8,766 bases of DNA from Candidatus Sumerlaeota bacterium (GCA_020850785.1 JADZDZ010000175.1:1-8766), one strand, 5' to 3'; positions 1 through 7,028 are shown, numbered from the stretch's first letter. Program-made: numbers and translations. Notes: generated by a model from the sequence alone, not told the origin.

Positions 1-614
1 AGCTGGCGTCGCTGGGCGCGGAGATCGTCGATGTGTCGATGCCGCACCTGAAGTATTCGATTTCCTGCTACTATTTGGTGGCGACGGCGGAGTGTTCGAG
101 CAACCTGGCGCGCTATGATGGCGCGCAGTATGGCTATCGCGCGGAAGGGACGAAGAACATCGTGGAGATGTTCAGCCGGTCGCGCGCGGAGGGCTTCGGC
201 GCGGAGGTCAAGCGTCGCATCATGATGGGCACGCACGCGCTGTCGGCGGGTTACTACGATGCGTATTATTCGAAGGCGCTGAAGATTCGCACGCTGCTGA
301 AGCGCGATTACGATGAGGCGCTGAAGAAGGCGGACCTGATTGTGGCGCCGACAAGTCCGATCCCCGCATTCCGCGCGGGCGCGAAGGCTGATCCGATGTC
401 GATGTACCTGTGCGACATTTTCACGCTGTCGCTGAATTTGGCGGGGTACTGTGGCATCAGCATTCCCGCAGGCTTCACGGCCGGCGAGGGGCTCCCCGTC
501 GGAGTGCAGCTTTTCGCGGGGGCGTTCGAGGAAGTGAAGCTGCTGCAGGCGTCCTATGCGCTGGAGCAGGCGCTCGGCGTCGTCGGGAGCAGGCTACCGG
601 CCGTGGTCGGTTGA
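1..614 (+). CDS. gatA: Aspartyl/glutamyl-tRNA amidotransferase subunit A, 3' part
   Basis: GatA is the amidase subunit of GatCAB. It releases ammonia from glutamine so that misacylated Glu-tRNA(Gln) and Asp-tRNA(Asn) can be amidated in the cytoplasm. The gene enters from the left edge; the first whole codon is at position 3 and TGA ends at 614, leaving about 203 codons of a protein usually near 480-490 residues. Recognisable GatA stretches are LGAEIVDVSMPHLKYSISCYY, ATAECSSNLARYDGAQYG, FGAEVKRRIMMGTHALSAGYY, DLIVAPTSPIPAF, and the C-terminal run NLAGYCGISIPAGF followed by GLPVGVQLFAG. The catalytic Lys and both Ser lie upstream of the window, so activity cannot be judged. A GTG at 33 lies in frame but inside a conserved stretch and is not the start. 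The last 21 bases overlap the 3' end of the opposing membrane-protein gene. Confidence 0.95.
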   Translation, partial: LASLGAEIVDVSMPHLKYSISCYYLVATAECSSNLARYDGAQYGYRAEGTKNIVEMFSRSRAEGFGAEVKRRIMMGTHALSAGYYDAYYSKALKIRTLLKRDYDEALKKADLIVAPTSPIPAFRAGAKADPMSMYLCDIFTLSLNLAGYCGISIPAGFTAGEGLPVGVQLFAGAFEEVKLLQASYALEQALGVVGSRLPAVVG

Positions 615-2855
615 CGGGCCGTAAAGTTCGATGGAATATTTGTGGTGAAGCTTCGGAGCAATTGCCCGAAGCCGCGCGCCTTCCGGCATTCGCTTGTTGA
701 ACAGCGATGACTGCAAAACAAATGATGGCGCGTAGATGACCGGGCCGGCGGTGTCCTCCGTGTATTCCGCGATTTTTTCGAAGGGAATCGCGTCGGTGGC
801 ACCCCAGAGCGAAACGGTGGGTGGGTCTTCCAGAAACGATTTTGTGTTCAGCGTTGGGCTCGCACCCGGCGCGGTGAGCGTGATCGAGGTCGCCGCGTTG
901 GAAAGTACGACGGGTTGATTGAGCACCAATTTCTGCGGACCCATGAAGGGGCGCGTGAGGTCCGTTTCCTTCAGCGTTCCGAGGAGGACTGTTTTTTCGC
1001 CGGGTGTTGGAACGTTTTCTGAAGCTTCGCGGCCATCCGAAGATTGCGCGGGCGGGACGCCTGCGCCACCCAAGGAGGGCGCCATAATCTCAACATGGTC
1101 ACGTCCCTTTTCGAAATGCCCCAGTTGCACGGCGATGGAGGCGTGGCGCGGCCATCCATCAGAGTCTGCGTTCAGGTAGAGATGCGTGATGGTGGCGCCT
1201 GCGGGAATGGCGATGGGGAGCGTGATCGATTCCTTCAGACGATCCGTTGTGGTCGTTGCACGCGCAAGTTCGCGGACGAACATTCCGCGCGCCGCCTGCT
1301 GGGGAAGGAATGAGGGCATGTTGTCGGACTGATTCCAGATCAGCAGTCGCTCGTTCTTCCGCAGGGTCTTCAATCCTTCAGCGGGATAGGGCTTCAGCGT
1401 GACAGCGGGGGCGATGCCGAGGATGGAGAGCAGGCGGTTGAAATGCTCGGCCACAAAATCCGTATAGACAACAATGGGCTGTCCGGAATTTTCCTCCTTC
1501 AGTTTTTGCGTATAGACGGCGGTCTGCCAGATCGCGCGCTCGTAGCCGAGGTAGCTTCCGGCGCTCTCAATCGTGTAGCAGCAGGTGATGAGCGTGTGGA
1601 GGAGGACCGATGACAGGAGGAACTCCAGCGAGAGCCACTCAATTTTTCCGCTGCATTGGCGCTGGAGGGCCGCGCACACGGCGTGCACAAGCGACAGGCC
1701 GCACAGCAGCAGGGCGAGGGCCACAATCGCGGCGATCGGCAGGGCGCGAAGCCAGTCCGTGAGGAGCATCAGGGCGAGAAGCGGCACCAGCGCCGCCACG
1801 AGGAGGAGTCTTCGCGGAAGCGGAACGGAGGCGAGCCTTCCGGGGAGGATTTCCGCGACGAAGATTCCGACGAGGGGGCACAGCCACGGCGTGAAGATGA
1901 TGGCGTAGCGCGTGAAGATCAGCGGCCACAGGCACTGGACCATGAATCCGGTGGCGAAGAGGACCAGCGGCAGGAGGAACTCGCGGCGGTCACGGAAGGC
2001 GCGGATGCCTGTATAGACAAGCGCAAGAATCCAGAGCACGCCGAGAGCCTCCGTGCAGATGGACGCGTAGCTTCCCGCAATTTCGAGCACTGCGCCGGGG
2101 GTTCGTGGCAGCGGCAGATTGACGTAGCCGAAGACGGGATTGCCTTCCCACAAGCGAAAGAACAGCAGGCCCGGCAGCGATGACGTGAATGAAAGCAGTG
2201 CATCGATCCACTTGCGATGAAGCAGAAACCACAGGATCAGCGAGGCGGTGAAGTGGATGGCGGTGGCCTTCGTGAGCGCGCACCAGGCGACGCAGAGCGC
2301 GAGGAGGGTGCGCTGCCACGAGGTTGACTGCGGCGTCATGCGAAGCGCGAGCACGGCGGCCCACAGCGCCGCCGGCGTCATGATGGAGTCGGTCGTGAGC
2401 AGGCGCGCGAAGTTGATGAAGTGCGTCTGAAAATCCGTGTGAAAACTGGAGGCGCCGAAGAAGGTGAAGGTGAGGATCGCGATGACCTGCGCGGCGATTC
2501 CCCCCTTCAACTCACGGACGAACGCGCGCAGCCCCCAGACCGTGAGGAAGAATGTGAGAATCTTGATGAAGTGCCACGCGGCGGACCAGGTGCCGAGGAT
2601 GATCCACTGTATATACACATAAATCCGGACGGAGGGGCCGAGGTTGTTTTCGTCCCACCGCATGAGGGAATCAACGGCGTCGCTGATTTCGCCCGCAGCG
2701 AAGTGCTGCTGCGTCTCGCGCGCCTGAATCAGGAAATAAGGAACGTCATCAAAGAAGGACCAGGGGAGCAGCAGCGTCCATCCGTACACCACAAAGGCGA
2801 AGGCACGCAGCAGCAGCGGTGGCAGCCACGGCCTTGCCTTGCGCGGTTCACTCAT
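594..2855 (-). CDS. Polytopic membrane protein, probable GT-C-type glycosyltransferase with C-terminal soluble domain
   Basis: I cannot name the family with certainty. The 753-residue product has about 11-12 hydrophobic segments between residues 12 and 428 (for example 13-32, 79-109, 117-137, 183-208, 264-285, 291-336, 349-395, 406-428). A hydrophilic region of about 310 residues follows, with strand-rich stretches (ATITHLYLN, SITLTAPG), probably outside the membrane. GT-C features are the acidic pair D36-D37 (FFDDVPYF) in the presumed first external loop, a second acidic spot at TTDSIMTPAALW (154-165), and TRYAIIFTPW (315-324), which resembles the ERY..P motif of ArnT/PMT-like enzymes. GT-C enzymes move sugars from polyprenyl-phosphate donors. 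The ATG overlaps the epimerase stop (ATGAGTGA), so translation is probably coupled; no strong SD is seen. Residues about 596-621 look like an inserted dispersed repeat. The last gene of the minus-strand operon. Confidence 0.6.
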   Translation of the reverse strand: MSEPRKARPWLPPLLLRAFAFVVYGWTLLLPWSFFDDVPYFLIQARETQQHFAAGEISDAVDSLMRWDENNLGPSVRIYVYIQWIILGTWSAAWHFIKILTFFLTVWGLRAFVRELKGGIAAQVIAILTFTFFGASSFHTDFQTHFINFARLLTTDSIMTPAALWAAVLALRMTPQSTSWQRTLLALCVAWCALTKATAIHFTASLILWFLLHRKWIDALLSFTSSLPGLLFFRLWEGNPVFGYVNLPLPRTPGAVLEIAGSYASICTEALGVLWILALVYTGIRAFRDRREFLLPLVLFATGFMVQCLWPLIFTRYAIIFTPWLCPLVGIFVAEILPGRLASVPLPRRLLLVAALVPLLALMLLTDWLRALPIAAIVALALLLCGLSLVHAVCAALQRQCSGKIEWLSLEFLLSSVLLHTLITCCYTIESAGSYLGYERAIWQTAVYTQKLKEENSGQPIVVYTDFVAEHFNRLLSILGIAPAVTLKPYPAEGLKTLRKNERLLIWNQSDNMPSFLPQQAARGMFVRELARATTTTDRLKESITLPIAIPAGATITHLYLNADSDGWPRHASIAVQLGHFEKGRDHVEIMAPSLGGAGVPPAQSSDGREASENVPTPGEKTVLLGTLKETDLTRPFMGPQKLVLNQPVVLSNAATSITLTAPGASPTLNTKSFLEDPPTVSLWGATDAIPFEKIAEYTEDTAGPVIYAPSFVLQSSLFNKRMPEGARLRAIAPKLHHKYSIELYGPSTDHGR
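598..621. other. Hairpin across the convergent gene ends
   Basis: CGGCCGT (598-604) pairs with ACGGGCCG (614-621) with one bulged G and a 9-nt loop. It lies over the gatA stop codon and the last codons of the opposing gene. No T tract follows on either strand, so it is at best a weak bidirectional terminator. Seen directly; the function is inferred. Confidence 0.3.
1000..1075 (-). repeat. Probable dispersed repeat inserted in frame in the membrane-protein gene
   Basis: On the minus strand this stretch reads GGAGVPPAQSSDGREASENV and on to about TPGEK; on the plus strand another frame reads SEASRPSEDCAGGTPAPP. These peptides resemble a short dispersed repeat that I recall from many Verrucomicrobiota genomes. 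The DNA contains a GC-rich hairpin, GCGCGGGCG (1046-1054) with CGCCTGCGC (1058-1066), 9 bp with one G-T wobble and a 3-nt loop. A smaller one follows, CTTCG (1025-1029) with CGAAG (1038-1042). Several frames stay open across it. Its low-complexity peptide interrupts an otherwise strand-like domain. The ends are approximate and no second copy was seen in this window. Confidence 0.55.
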
Positions 2856-3903
2856 CGCGCTGCCGTTGCTGTTCGGCGGCGACCATCTCTTCCAGAATGG
2901 AATCGATGCTGCGCCTGATGGACCAGCGGGGATAGTCGCGTTGGAATTTCTTCAGGCAGGAGATGTAGCAGATGTGGTCGCCGATGCGATTCTGCTCGCG
3001 GTAATCGTGGGAGATTTTGCGCCCAAGGATTTGTTCGATCTTCGCGATCGCTTCAAGGATGGAGACGCTGTTGGCGCGGCCTCCGCCAAGGTTGTAGACT
3101 TCGCCGGGGCGGGGATTTTCGCGGAAGGCTTCGAAGGCGGCGATGACGTCGCTGCTGTGGATGTTGTCGCGCACCTGCTTTCCGCCGTAGCCGAAAATTG
3201 TGTAGTGCCCGCCGGCGACGGCGACGCGCACGAGGTAGTTGAGAAATCCGTGAAGCTGCACGCCGGAGTGCGCGGGGCCGGTGAGGCATCCGCCACGGAA
3301 CACGCCAACCTTCAGGCCGAAGTAGCGGCCATATTCCTGGGCAACGATGTCCGCGGAAGTCTTTGACGCGCCCATCAGCGAGTGGGTGCTGCGATCGACG
3401 CGCATCGTTTCGTCGATGCCGTCGAAGTCCTTCGCGTCCGCGTAGTCCCAGCGCGTGGGATGCTCCGCAAGGGGGAGCTCGTTGGGCGCGTCGCCGTAGA
3501 CCTTGTTGGTGCTCATGTGGAGGAAGACAGCGTCGGGCGAATGAAGGCGCGTGGCCTCCAGCAGGTGGAGCGTGCCGAGCGCGTTGACTTCAAAATCAAG
3601 AACGGGGATGTCGCGCGCCTTGTCGTGGGAGGGTTGCGCGGCACAATGGATGACGACTTGGGGTTTGTGCTCGGCAAAGAAGGCGAAGACGGCGTCCTTG
3701 TCGCGAATGTCGATGCCGTGATGTTCAAAGTTCCGCGTGCCCGCCTTGAGGCGCTGCAGGTTCCAGGAGGTGTCCCCCTTGGGGCCAAAAAATTCCGCGC
3801 GCATGTTGTTGTCCATGCCGAAGACCTGATGGCCGTGCGTGTCGTAGTGGAGGACGGCCTCGCTGCCGATGAGGCCGCTGCTGCCGGTGACGAGAACCCG
3901 CAT
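2848..3903 (-). CDS. NAD-dependent nucleotide-sugar epimerase (CDP-paratose 2-epimerase-like SDR)
   Basis: An extended short-chain dehydrogenase/reductase of 351 residues, a normal length. VTGSSGLIG (5-13) is the GxxGxxG NAD-binding loop, and D31 ends the second strand (MDNN). Residues 33-53 (NMRAEFFGPKGD, then WNLQRL) resemble the CDP-tyvelose/CDP-paratose 2-epimerase group. STNKVYGD (131-138) supplies the Ser/Thr; RGGCLTGP (203-210) and GGKQVRDNIHSSDV (240-253) are substrate-side motifs. The YxxxK motif reads M177-GAS-K181, so the usual catalytic Tyr is Met. It probably changes a sugar nucleotide for a surface glycan; the substrate is not shown by sequence. The frame stays open to 4329, but the start at 3903 is preferred because the Rossmann fold begins there and an AGGAG lies 5 nt upstream. 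It follows the permease by 8 nt and overlaps the next gene by 8 bp. Confidence 0.85.
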   Translation of the reverse strand: MRVLVTGSSGLIGSEAVLHYDTHGHQVFGMDNNMRAEFFGPKGDTSWNLQRLKAGTRNFEHHGIDIRDKDAVFAFFAEHKPQVVIHCAAQPSHDKARDIPVLDFEVNALGTLHLLEATRLHSPDAVFLHMSTNKVYGDAPNELPLAEHPTRWDYADAKDFDGIDETMRVDRSTHSLMGASKTSADIVAQEYGRYFGLKVGVFRGGCLTGPAHSGVQLHGFLNYLVRVAVAGGHYTIFGYGGKQVRDNIHSSDVIAAFEAFRENPRPGEVYNLGGGRANSVSILEAIAKIEQILGRKISHDYREQNRIGDHICYISCLKKFQRDYPRWSIRRSIDSILEEMVAAEQQRQRDE

Positions 3904-3908
3904 GAAGA

Positions 3909-3913
3909 CTCCT
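3909..3913 (-). promoter_or_regulatory. Ribosome binding site of the epimerase gene
   Basis: On the minus strand AGGAG lies 5 nt before ATG 3903 and overlaps the permease stop codon (TAGGAG). This decides the epimerase start against the longer open frame and suggests translational coupling with the permease. Confidence 0.75.
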
Positions 3914-4745
3914 AGAGGATGTCGATGAGCTTCTGTTCGCGCGCGGCGAAGAAGCGTATGCCAAAGACGAGCAGCAGGAAGGAAACAATGATCGCGCGCG
4001 CGAGCAAGGAGAAGTCCATGGGTGCGTCGGTGAGCGCCGCGCGGTAGGTTTCGACGACTCCCGCCATGGGGTTCAGCGTCATGAGGAAATGCAGCGCGGG
4101 GTGGATGTCCTTCCAGCGGGAAACGGGAATGAGGACCGTGAGTAACATGCCTGTCTGCAGGATGAAGGGGACGGCGTACTTGATGTCGCGATACTGCGCG
4201 TTGAGGGCGGCAAAGAAGAGCCCCAATCCCCAGCCCGCGGCGCACTGGATGACGAGGAGCGGGGGCATCATGACGAGCAGCCAGAGGGTGAACTGCCCGG
4301 CGGCGGCGGCGGCAATGAGGAGAACGCAAAACGTAATCAGGAAATCAATGACCGATCCGCAGATGTAGGCGCCGGGAATGACGAGGCGCGGGAAGTAGAC
4401 CTTGCTGATGAGGTTGGCGTTCATTTCCATGGAGTTCGCAGCCATCTGCACGCCGTTTTGAAACGGGGCCCAGGGGACCAGCGCGGCGAGGAAAAAAACG
4501 ACGTCCTTCATGCCGGAGAATCTTCCGCTGATCATGCCGAACAACACGGCGAAGATGACGCCGGTGAGCAGCGGTTGCATGACGACCCAGGCGACGCCGA
4601 AGGCGGTCTGCTTGTAGCGCACCATCAGGTCGCGCTTTACGAAGGCGTAGAAGAGCTCGCGGTACTGGACGACGTCACGCAACGTTTGCATGAATCGCAC
4701 GGATGCGCGGGAGGAGATGACGGTTTCGGAAGGGGTTTCAGACAT
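3912..4745 (-). CDS. ABC-2 type permease for polysaccharide/O-antigen export (Wzm/TagG family)
   Basis: The membrane subunit of an ABC exporter that moves lipid-linked polysaccharide across the inner membrane. The 277-residue length and the motif order fit Wzm/TagG/KpsM-like permeases: an N-terminal amphipathic stretch YRELFYAFVKRDLMVRYKQT with the conserved VRYKQT, then GVAWVVMQPLL, FLAALVPWAPFQNGV, NANLISKVYFPRLVIP, the late loop ALNAQYRDIKYAVPF, and LNPMAGVVETYRAAL near the end. About six membrane segments are visible. The family works with an ATPase (Wzt/TagH), usually encoded next door, but no ABC ATPase lies in this window. The first gene of the minus-strand operon. ATG 4745 gives the usual N terminus, although the SD before it is weak. 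Confidence 0.92.
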   Translation of the reverse strand: MSETPSETVISSRASVRFMQTLRDVVQYRELFYAFVKRDLMVRYKQTAFGVAWVVMQPLLTGVIFAVLFGMISGRFSGMKDVVFFLAALVPWAPFQNGVQMAANSMEMNANLISKVYFPRLVIPGAYICGSVIDFLITFCVLLIAAAAAGQFTLWLLVMMPPLLVIQCAAGWGLGLFFAALNAQYRDIKYAVPFILQTGMLLTVLIPVSRWKDIHPALHFLMTLNPMAGVVETYRAALTDAPMDFSLLARAIIVSFLLLVFGIRFFAAREQKLIDIL

Positions 4746-4764
4746 CGGGGAGGGCTATCCGGTC

Positions 4765-4793
4765 GAAAGCAGCCGACAACCATGGATGCTTTC
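4765..4793. repeat. Inverted repeat in the divergent promoter region
   Basis: GAAAGCA (4765-4771) and TGCTTTC (4787-4793) are perfect 7-bp inverted arms with a 15-nt spacer, 22 bp centre to centre, about two helical turns. It lies 20-48 nt upstream of the permease start. GCCGAC also occurs twice here (4772-4777, 4795-4800). It could be an operator or a hairpin in the permease leader; no regulator is identified. Confidence 0.4.
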
Positions 4794-4823
4794 CGCCGAC
4801 TGTCCAAGCGCACGGGTGCACTG

Positions 4824-4855
4824 GCAAGCGCAATACGGTGTACGGTTGCTCTTGC
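4824..4855. repeat. Second inverted repeat in the divergent promoter region
   Basis: GCAAGCGCAA (4824-4833) and TTGCTCTTGC (4846-4855) are 10-bp inverted arms with one mismatch. The 12-nt spacer contributes to a direct repeat, TACGGT-G-TACGGT (4834-4846). It ends 3 bp before a TTGACC that may be the phoH -35 box, a placement typical of an operator, though a simple hairpin is equally possible. Confidence 0.4.
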
Positions 4856-4858
4856 TAG

Positions 4859-4886
4859 TTGACCGGTTTGGGGGCATTCGTAGCCT
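4859..4886 (+). promoter_or_regulatory. Candidate sigma-70 promoter for phoH
   Basis: TTGACC (4859-4864), 5 of 6 to the -35 consensus, is followed after 16 nt by TAGCCT (4881-4886), which keeps the three most conserved -10 positions (TA...T). Transcription would start near 4893, about 40 nt before the TTG start. The -10 box is weak. Confidence 0.35.
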
Positions 4887-4931
4887 GCAATCGAAGGAAC
4901 TGCGAACGCCGCCAAGGATTTCCCTCCCCCA

Positions 4932-5945
4932 TTGTCGCAAACGACCACTGAAAAAATCATAACGCTGGAACAGAATGAGGTGGCTGATTTTTCCAGCCGC
5001 AACGAGGCTAAGCTGAATGAAGTGGAAAGGCAGTTCAATGCGCGGATCGTGCTGCGCGGGAACGTGCTGAAGATCATCGGGGCCAGCGAGGATGTGGAGC
5101 GGGCGGCGGCGATGATCAGCGAGATTCGCGACGTGCAGCGGAAGGGGGGCGAGCTGTCGCAGCAGGAGTTCAAGCAGGCGGTTCGGCACGCTTCGCACCG
5201 CACGAGGCCGGGCGGGGCGGCGACGGGGGGCGAAGGGTATGATCGTCCGCTGTCGGAATTGTTCCTGGATGGGATCGCCGTTCCGCTGAAGCGGCGCCGC
5301 CTGTCGCCGATCACGGCGGGGCAGAAGCGTTACATCGAGGAGATTCGCAACAAGGACATCGTTTTCGGAATCGGGCCCGCAGGCACGGGGAAGACGTATC
5401 TGGCGGTGGCGATGGCGGTGAGCGCGCTGATGGCGGGGAAGGTGAGCCGCATCATCCTGTGCCGTCCTGCGGTGGAGGCGGGCGAGAAGCTGGGTTTCCT
5501 GCCGGGCGATTTGAAGGAGAAGCTCGATCCCTACGTACGGCCGCTCTATGATGCGCTGTACGAGATGATGGATGCGGAGAAAATCCGTCAGGCGCTGGAC
5601 ACCGGCGTGATTGAAATCGCCCCGCTGGCGTTCATGCGCGGGCGAACGCTGAACAATTCCTTTGTGATTTTGGATGAGGGGCAGAACACCTCGCCGGAGC
5701 AGATGAAAATGTTCCTGACGCGGCTGGGCTTCGAATCGAAGGCCGTGGTGACGGGTGACGTGACGCAGATCGACCTGCCGCGGGGGACGGTGTCGGGGCT
5801 GGTGCATGTGCAGAAGGTGCTGAGCAGCATCGAGGGAATTGGCTTCACGTTCTTCGATGAGCAGGACGTGGTGCGCCATGACCTTGTGATGAAGATCGTG
5901 CGGGCCTACGAGCAGCATGACAATTCGGGCGGGAAGGGGCACTGA
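4932..5945 (+). CDS. phoH: PhoH-like ATPase (YbeZ type)
   Basis: A cytoplasmic P-loop ATPase of the PhoH/YbeZ family, linked in other bacteria to RNA metabolism and ribosome maturation with YbeY. An N-terminal KH-like part lies at about 24-66 (NARIVLRGNVLKIIGASEDVERA). The family signature RPLSELFLDGIAVPLKRRR precedes the ATPase domain. Walker A is GPAGTGKT (148-155), Walker B FVILDE (244-249), followed by QNTSPEQMKMFLTRLG and TGDVTQIDLP (274-283). The 337 residues are a normal length. The start is TTG: the frame closes at a TAG (4881-4883) and has no ATG or GTG between it and 4932, and the KH part begins soon after. AAGGA at 4914-4918 is a rather distant SD (13 nt). The first gene of a plus-strand operon. 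Neither ybeY nor the HD-domain membrane gene often found beside phoH is present. Confidence 0.95.
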   Translation: MSQTTTEKIITLEQNEVADFSSRNEAKLNEVERQFNARIVLRGNVLKIIGASEDVERAAAMISEIRDVQRKGGELSQQEFKQAVRHASHRTRPGGAATGGEGYDRPLSELFLDGIAVPLKRRRLSPITAGQKRYIEEIRNKDIVFGIGPAGTGKTYLAVAMAVSALMAGKVSRIILCRPAVEAGEKLGFLPGDLKEKLDPYVRPLYDALYEMMDAEKIRQALDTGVIEIAPLAFMRGRTLNNSFVILDEGQNTSPEQMKMFLTRLGFESKAVVTGDVTQIDLPRGTVSGLVHVQKVLSSIEGIGFTFFDEQDVVRHDLVMKIVRAYEQHDNSGGKGH

Positions 5946-5947
5946 CG

Positions 5948-6235
5948 ATGGCGGGATTTCGCCCACCGCGGGAGCGGATTGACCGCCTTGCGACGATGCT
6001 GGAGGCGGCGCTGAAGCAGAGCGCGGCGCTGGCGCTGAAGAATCCCGCCGGTGCGCGGGCGATTTTTTCCAACGCGCTGGTGGAGAACCTTCGCATCGAG
6101 CAGGAAATTGAGCAGGAAACGCTGGCAACGCTGCAGAAGCACGGCCAGACGATCTACCAGCAGAACGCGGATTTCCAGAATCTGCTGAATCAGGGAAAAC
6201 GGGTCATCGCGAAGAAGCGGGGCTTTGTGCTGTAG
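5948..6235 (+). CDS. Small helical protein, possibly DUF507-like
   Basis: A 95-residue protein without signal peptide or membrane segment, predicted to be mostly helical. The pattern NLRIEQEIEQETLATLQKHG (about 51-70) followed by a Lys-rich end with KRVIAKKRGF resembles the DUF507 family, whose function is unknown. This match is from memory of the family pattern and is uncertain. The start is well supported: ATG follows the phoH stop by 2 nt, and the GGAAGGGG inside the end of phoH puts an SD about 8 nt upstream. Such tight spacing indicates co-transcription and probably coupled translation with phoH. The frame shows codon use like its neighbours, and the protein has a sensible charge pattern, so it is very likely a real gene. 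Confidence 0.75.
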   Translation: MAGFRPPRERIDRLATMLEAALKQSAALALKNPAGARAIFSNALVENLRIEQEIEQETLATLQKHGQTIYQQNADFQNLLNQGKRVIAKKRGFVL

Positions 6236-6272
6236 GGTGCTTCCGGGTGGATCAACCCATTGGATACAAACA

Positions 6273-7028
6273 ATGACTCCACAGCCCAGTGACAGCACGA
6301 CGACAATTGGCGGCTGGTTGTCGCAGAAGCGGGCGCTGATTGCGCTGCTGCGGCAGGATCATTATCGGCGCGATTTGATCACGCTGTTTGTGGCGAACAT
6401 GAAGGCGCTGGCGGGCTGGAAGTTTCTGCTGACGCTGCTGTTGCTGGCTGGTGCGGGGGCGTTTCTGGTTTTCGCGTTCGGCGGGACGACGGCTACGGCG
6501 TATGAGTTGTTGCAGGTGGTCTTCGGGGTGGCGGCGATCGGGGCGGGGGCTTCGCTTTATGGCGCGGAGAGGGAAGCGGGCACCTTCGAGTTGCTGTGGT
6601 TGGCGACGGGGTCGGAGCGCGTGCTGCTGCGGCTGAAGATCGTCACGATGATGATTGCGATGGGGGCCTTGCTGGTTCCGACGGTGATCATCGCCTCGAA
6701 GCTGACGACGGCTCCGTTGCCGGTGGCGCGGACGGTGGTGTTTTTGCTGATAAACACGTACCTGATTCTTGCGGTGATGACGCTGGTGAGCACCTTCCTG
6801 CCGCAATCCTGGGCGGGAGGCTTCGTGGGGGCGGCGTTTCTGGCGGCGGTTTACCTGTCGCTGCGGGGGAGCACGGTGGCGATTTCGCCCTTCAGGAATC
6901 CCTTCAATGAAGCTCCGGGCGGGCAGGAGGGCGGCGCCGCTGCGGCCATCGTCAACCGGGTGTTCGTGGTGGGAGCGGCCTTTTTTCTCGTGGATGCGGC
7001 GGCGCGGAGGCTGAGGAAGTCGCTGTAG
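6273..7028 (+). CDS. ABC-2 type transporter permease-like membrane protein
   Basis: A 251-residue membrane protein with about six hydrophobic segments (roughly 50-69, 79-97, 120-141, 152-174, 180-197, 226-242). The segment GAEREAGTFELLWLATGSER (97-116) after the second segment is the typical ABC-2 permease motif (E-x-E-x-G-T-x-E-x-L), so it is probably the membrane half of an ABC exporter. An N-terminal tail of about 45 polar residues precedes the first segment. No ABC ATPase is found nearby, so partner and substrate are unknown. ATG 6273 is preferred although its SD is poor. GTG 6237 and TTG 6225 are in the same open frame, and the latter overlaps the end of the upstream gene. It lies 37 nt after the small helical gene and is probably the last gene of the phoH operon. 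Confidence 0.75.
   Translation: MTPQPSDSTTTIGGWLSQKRALIALLRQDHYRRDLITLFVANMKALAGWKFLLTLLLLAGAGAFLVFAFGGTTATAYELLQVVFGVAAIGAGASLYGAEREAGTFELLWLATGSERVLLRLKIVTMMIAMGALLVPTVIIASKLTTAPLPVARTVVFLLINTYLILAVMTLVSTFLPQSWAGGFVGAAFLAAVYLSLRGSTVAISPFRNPFNEAPGGQEGGAAAAIVNRVFVVGAAFFLVDAAARRLRKSL

Noticed and set aside
1464..2616. Four GTNTANAC matches in the membrane-protein gene (near 1465, 1509, 2010 and at 2609-2616)
   Set aside because: They fall on Val-Tyr-Thr or Val-Tyr-Ile codons and are explained by the protein sequence.
3382..3915. A 177-codon plus-strand open frame opposite the epimerase
   Set aside because: It is antisense to conserved Rossmann-fold coding sequence and has no recognisable domain or RBS.
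3904..4329. Extension of the epimerase frame to 493 residues
   Set aside because: The extra part lies wholly within the permease gene, has Arg/His-rich shadow composition, and the true start has an AGGAG 5 nt upstream.
4755..6128. A 457-codon open frame on the minus strand opposite phoH
   Set aside because: Its product is rich in Arg, His, Pro and Gln without any domain, and the plus strand carries an unmistakable PhoH; it is a shadow of GC-rich codons.
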